This document shows positions 62,213 to 64,000 of a stretch of 64,000 nt of DNA, piece after piece. Where the stretch lies: positions 1 through 64,000 of the forward strand of contig NZ_QDDJ01000016.1 in the NCBI RefSeq assembly GCF_003121625.1. The letters run 5' to 3'. This DNA comes from Ornithinimicrobium cavernae. GTDB lineage: Bacteria; Actinomycetota; Actinomycetes; Actinomycetales; Dermatophilaceae. The translations under genes and the position numbers were made by a program. The stretch's first letter is position 1; each line of letters starts with the position of its first letter. Under the pieces are notes generated by a model. The model was not told the origin of the DNA. It searched no databases and worked only from the letters and a program-made list of their open reading frames with translations.

Positions 62213-62225
62213 GCCGGTCACCGGC
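62213..62225 (+). terminator. Weak hairpin after secA
   Basis: GCCGG and CCGGC form a 5-bp stem over a three-base loop 20 bases past the stop; only a tentative terminator. Confidence 0.3.
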
Positions 62226-62277
62226 TCCAGCGAGCAGTGCGCGCTCACCGCGGCGGAGCGGGCTGCCTCGACAAGGG

Positions 62278-62336
62278 TTGCCGCTTTACCAAATCTTGAC
62301 TAACTTTACTTCCACGTAACCTCCAGTCGGGAGGTT
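62278..62336 (+). promoter_or_regulatory. AT-rich promoter and leader hairpin of the GYWKN gene
   Basis: TTGCCG (62278-62283) and TAACTT (62301-62306) are 17 bp apart. About two-thirds of 62284-62320 is A/T, far from the surrounding composition. The leader contains AACCTCC/GGAGGTT (62318-62324 with 62330-62336), which hides a GGAGG sequence in a stem; the ribosome-binding site used is probably AGGAG at 62345-62349. Confidence 0.55.
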
Positions 62337-62355
62337 CTCAGGGTAGGAGTTCGTC

Positions 62356-62832
62356 ATGAAGTCAGCTCTGCGTTCTGCCTTGGCCGCGGTTGCCGCCGCG
62401 GCCCTGACCGTCAGCCTGGTGCCCAGCGCCATGGCCGAGAACATCGGCCACGAGGGGTGCACGCCCGGGTACTGGAAGAACCACACGGACAACTGGGAGG
62501 AGACCAGCCCCTCGATGACCGTGGGCAACCTCTACTCCGCCGCGCCGGCGTCGGTGTCCGGCTCCACGCTGGCCAGTGCGCTCAACGGCGGCGGCGGTCC
62601 CGGCGTCGACGGCGCCGCCTCGATCCTCGCCAGGGCGTCCGTGGCCTCCTGGCTCAACGCCGCCCATGAGGGGCTCGGCTTCCCGTGGCGCCGCTACGAG
62701 GCAGGCCTGGACGGTCGCACCGCCCTCGTCGCTGCGGTCAATGCCGCCTTCGCCTCCAGCGACCGGGCGACCATGCTGGCCCTGGCTGACACCCTGGATG
62801 CCGACAACAACCTCGGGTGTCCGCTCAACTGA
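62356..62832 (+). CDS. Secreted GYWKN-motif protein
   Basis: 158 residues. A Sec signal peptide (MKSALRSALAAVAAAALTVS, cleavage after SAMA near residue 27) is followed by CTPGYWKNHTDNW, the GYWKN motif seen in bacterial surface and ice-binding-like secreted proteins, and a helical region to a C-terminal cysteine (GCPLN). The two cysteines (Cys35 and near 155) could form a disulfide linking the ends. No catalytic motif; function unknown. It has its own AT-rich promoter and a strong terminator, so it is an independent and possibly well-expressed unit between secA and the Rv3235-family gene. Confidence 0.85.
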   Translation: MKSALRSALAAVAAAALTVSLVPSAMAENIGHEGCTPGYWKNHTDNWEETSPSMTVGNLYSAAPASVSGSTLASALNGGGGPGVDGAASILARASVASWLNAAHEGLGFPWRRYEAGLDGRTALVAAVNAAFASSDRATMLALADTLDADNNLGCPLN

Positions 62833-62851
62833 CCGGTCAGCCCCACAGCCT

Positions 62852-62899
62852 GTCGGTCCACACCGCTCGGCGCCCTGACGTCGAGCGGCGTGGACCGAC
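62852..62899. terminator. Bidirectional terminator between GYWKN and Rv3235-family genes
   Basis: An 18-bp stem with a single mismatch: 62852-62869 (begins GTCGGTCCAC) with 62882-62899 (ends GTGGACCGAC), loop 12 bases. Confidence 0.85.
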
Positions 62900-62904
62900 G
62901 CCCT

Positions 62905-62957
62905 GTCAGCCCAGCTCGAGAGTCGCTGGCCGACGCGGCGTCAGCCCAGCTCGAGAG
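62905..62957. repeat. Direct repeat duplicating the 3' end of the Rv3235-family gene
   Basis: GTCAGCCCAGCTCGAGAG occurs at 62905-62922 and 62940-62957, 35 bp apart. The inner copy contains the stop and last codons (LELG) of the minus-strand gene; the outer copy lies beyond it. Confidence 0.85.
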
Positions 62958-63516
62958 CCGTGATCAGCCAGCGGCCGTCCACACCGCTCATGCGCAGGGC
63001 GAGTGCCCTGACCCGCGAGCGGTAGCCGATGACCGCCGCGACCTCGGCCACGCCGTCGATGGGTTCGCACACGCGGAGGGCCCGCACCTGCAGGGCGCCG
63101 CCGGGTCGCTGGTGGCGCTGCCGGGCCAGGATGCCCCGGCGATCGATCCGTTCCCTGATGTCGGGCGCGACCCAACGGCTGAGCTGGGACGCGGGCCGCA
63201 GCCCGTCCATCGCCTCCAGGATCGCGGTGATCAGGCGCCGCGCCCAGGCCTCGGGGTCCGGGAGGTCCAGGCGCCGCGTCGACTGGGGGCCGAAGAGCTC
63301 GTCGTGCCCCTCGCGGCGGAAGTCCACCGCCAGGGACCCCTGGACGTAGCGCGGGTCGGGCGGCTCCGGTCGCGCGCCCGGCTGCAGCGGGGGTGGCTCG
63401 TTCTCCGGGATCGCCAGGACCGTCAGGTGCCCGGCGCGGCCGCGGGGTCTGCCCGCCGTGGGGCCTGACCGGCCCGCAGGTCCGGGCCGGCTCTGCGCGA
63501 TCGGCTGCGCGCTCAT
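62941..63516 (-). CDS. Rv3235 family protein (DUF6459)
   Basis: 191 residues, cytoplasmic. An Arg/Pro/Gly-rich N-terminus of about 90 residues precedes the conserved domain: DPEAWARRLITAILEAMDGLRPASQLSRWVA, ARQRHQRPGGALQVRALRVC, and DGVAEVAAVIGYRSRVRALALR ending DGRWLITALELG. The family is conserved near secA in actinobacteria; function not established. The ATG overlaps the LysM gene stop by four bases, so the two are coupled. Confidence 0.87.
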   Translation of the reverse strand: MSAQPIAQSRPGPAGRSGPTAGRPRGRAGHLTVLAIPENEPPPLQPGARPEPPDPRYVQGSLAVDFRREGHDELFGPQSTRRLDLPDPEAWARRLITAILEAMDGLRPASQLSRWVAPDIRERIDRRGILARQRHQRPGGALQVRALRVCEPIDGVAEVAAVIGYRSRVRALALRMSGVDGRWLITALELG

Positions 63517-64000
63517 GACGCGACCCCGGTCGCGTGATCCGTCGCTGGGGGAGGCAGCAGGCGCATTCCGGGCAGCAGGAGGTCGGGGTCGGCACCGATC
63601 ACGTCGCGGTTGGCCGCGTGCCACCGCGGCCACTCCTGGGCGATCTGCGCGGCATCTGCCTCAGGCCCCAGGTGGTGGGCCGTGATGTCCCAGAGGGTGT
63701 CGCCCTTGTGCACCACGACGGCGTCGGGCTCCGCGGTGCCGCGGCTCACCAGGTTGATCGCGTCCCCTCCGGGTCCCGGCCCCCGGGGTGGGGACGTGGG
63801 GCGCCATCCGGGCTCGGGTGCCTGTGGTCCCCGGTCGGCCGCCGGCTCGGACCCGTGGTCGGCGGTCGGCGCACCGAGCGGTGCCGTCGCGACGGCACCG
63901 CTGCCCTCGGGGGCCTGCGCCTGGGCGCCCCCGGCGGAGAGCAGGACGACAGAGGCCGTGGCCAGGGCGGTGGCGACACGCGGTGCCAGCCCGGGGGTCG
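63513..64000 (-). CDS. LysM domain protein, 5' end outside window
   Basis: At least 162 residues; the frame is open to the right edge. The first visible part is hydrophobic (LAPRVATALATASVVLLSAG) and probably a signal or membrane anchor. A Pro/Ala/Gly-rich linker leads to a LysM peptidoglycan-binding domain (VVVHKGDTLWDITAHHLGPE through GADPDLLLPGMRLLPPP). In actinobacteria this protein is encoded directly before the Rv3235-family gene. An internal GTG at 63749 would start after the membrane segment and is rejected. Confidence 0.82.
   Translation of the reverse strand, partial: TPGLAPRVATALATASVVLLSAGGAQAQAPEGSGAVATAPLGAPTADHGSEPAADRGPQAPEPGWRPTSPPRGPGPGGDAINLVSRGTAEPDAVVVHKGDTLWDITAHHLGPEADAAQIAQEWPRWHAANRDVIGADPDLLLPGMRLLPPPATDHATGVAS

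Noticed and set aside
63746-63979. Separate minus-strand frame upstream of the LysM gene
   Set aside because: It is Pro/Arg-rich without a family; the alternative frame reads a hydrophobic anchor straight into the LysM domain and is the real one.

Overview
The window is chromosomal core DNA of a high-G+C actinobacterium, most likely a Micrococcales/Intrasporangiaceae-type organism (family-level placement is inference). Supporting it: a WhiB2-type regulator, mycothione reductase, F420 side-chain genes (fbiA, fbiB), MtrA-MtrB-LpqB, an Rv3235-family protein beside secA, long HPF, and many leaderless -10/start arrangements. Large stretches keep the gene neighbourhoods known from Mycobacterium tuberculosis: RDD/SpoIIM/DUF58/MoxR; PNP/phosphomutase/LpdA; LCP/TIGR03089/fbiB/fbiA/whiB2/DUF3499/manB/SIS; and sahH/mtrA/mtrB/lpqB/comF/hpf/secA. 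I saw no rRNA, tRNA, prophage, insertion sequence, CRISPR array, defence island or secondary-metabolite cluster.

Layout. 0-1.7 kb: start of deoC, a cupin and adenosine deaminase. 1.7-11.2 kb: a MoxR-type module (RDD, SpoIIM, DUF58, MoxR, DUF4350, DUF4129, a repeat-bearing membrane protein) interrupted by a serine hydrolase and a secreted CHRD protein. 11.2-19.8 kb: a small kinase, PH protein, phosphomutase plus PNP, an LpdA-type quinone reductase, acyl-CoA dehydrogenase, a second serine hydrolase and a nucleoside deaminase. 19.9-24.4 kb: a sortase-fold protein without catalytic residues, hemolysin III, an orphan selA, a tandem universal stress protein, a methyltransferase. 24.4-42.9 kb: LCP enzyme, glycosyltransferases, SCOT CoA-transferase, F420 genes, whiB2, and the phosphomannomutase/Trm112/SIS block ending in a regulator. 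43-50.4 kb: secreted M4 protease, amidohydrolase, kynA-kynU, mycothione reductase. 50.5-64 kb: ahcY, mtrAB-lpqB, comF, hpf, a YcaQ-type protein, secA, a GYWKN secreted protein, Rv3235-family and LysM proteins.

How the genes work together. Nucleoside salvage/catabolism (deoC, add, PNP, mutase) is spread over the left part. Envelope functions dominate the middle and right: LCP ligase, multi-membrane glycosyltransferase, mannose-1-phosphate supply, MtrAB-LpqB envelope signalling, SecA export and LysM protein. Redox cofactor biology is present through F420 (fbiA/fbiB) and mycothiol (mtr).

The least expected signals are not genes. The octamer GTATGCCG (and its complement) occurs 25 times in the first 54.5 kb, in six coding phases and in intergenic DNA, against roughly two expected from base composition. 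A 46-bp tandem repeat fills the TIGR03089/alkA intergenic region. Others are a leaderless 33-codon ORF before hpf, a two-hairpin leader before ahcY, a CRP/GlxR-like palindrome before the CHRD gene, and the catalytically degenerate sortase.
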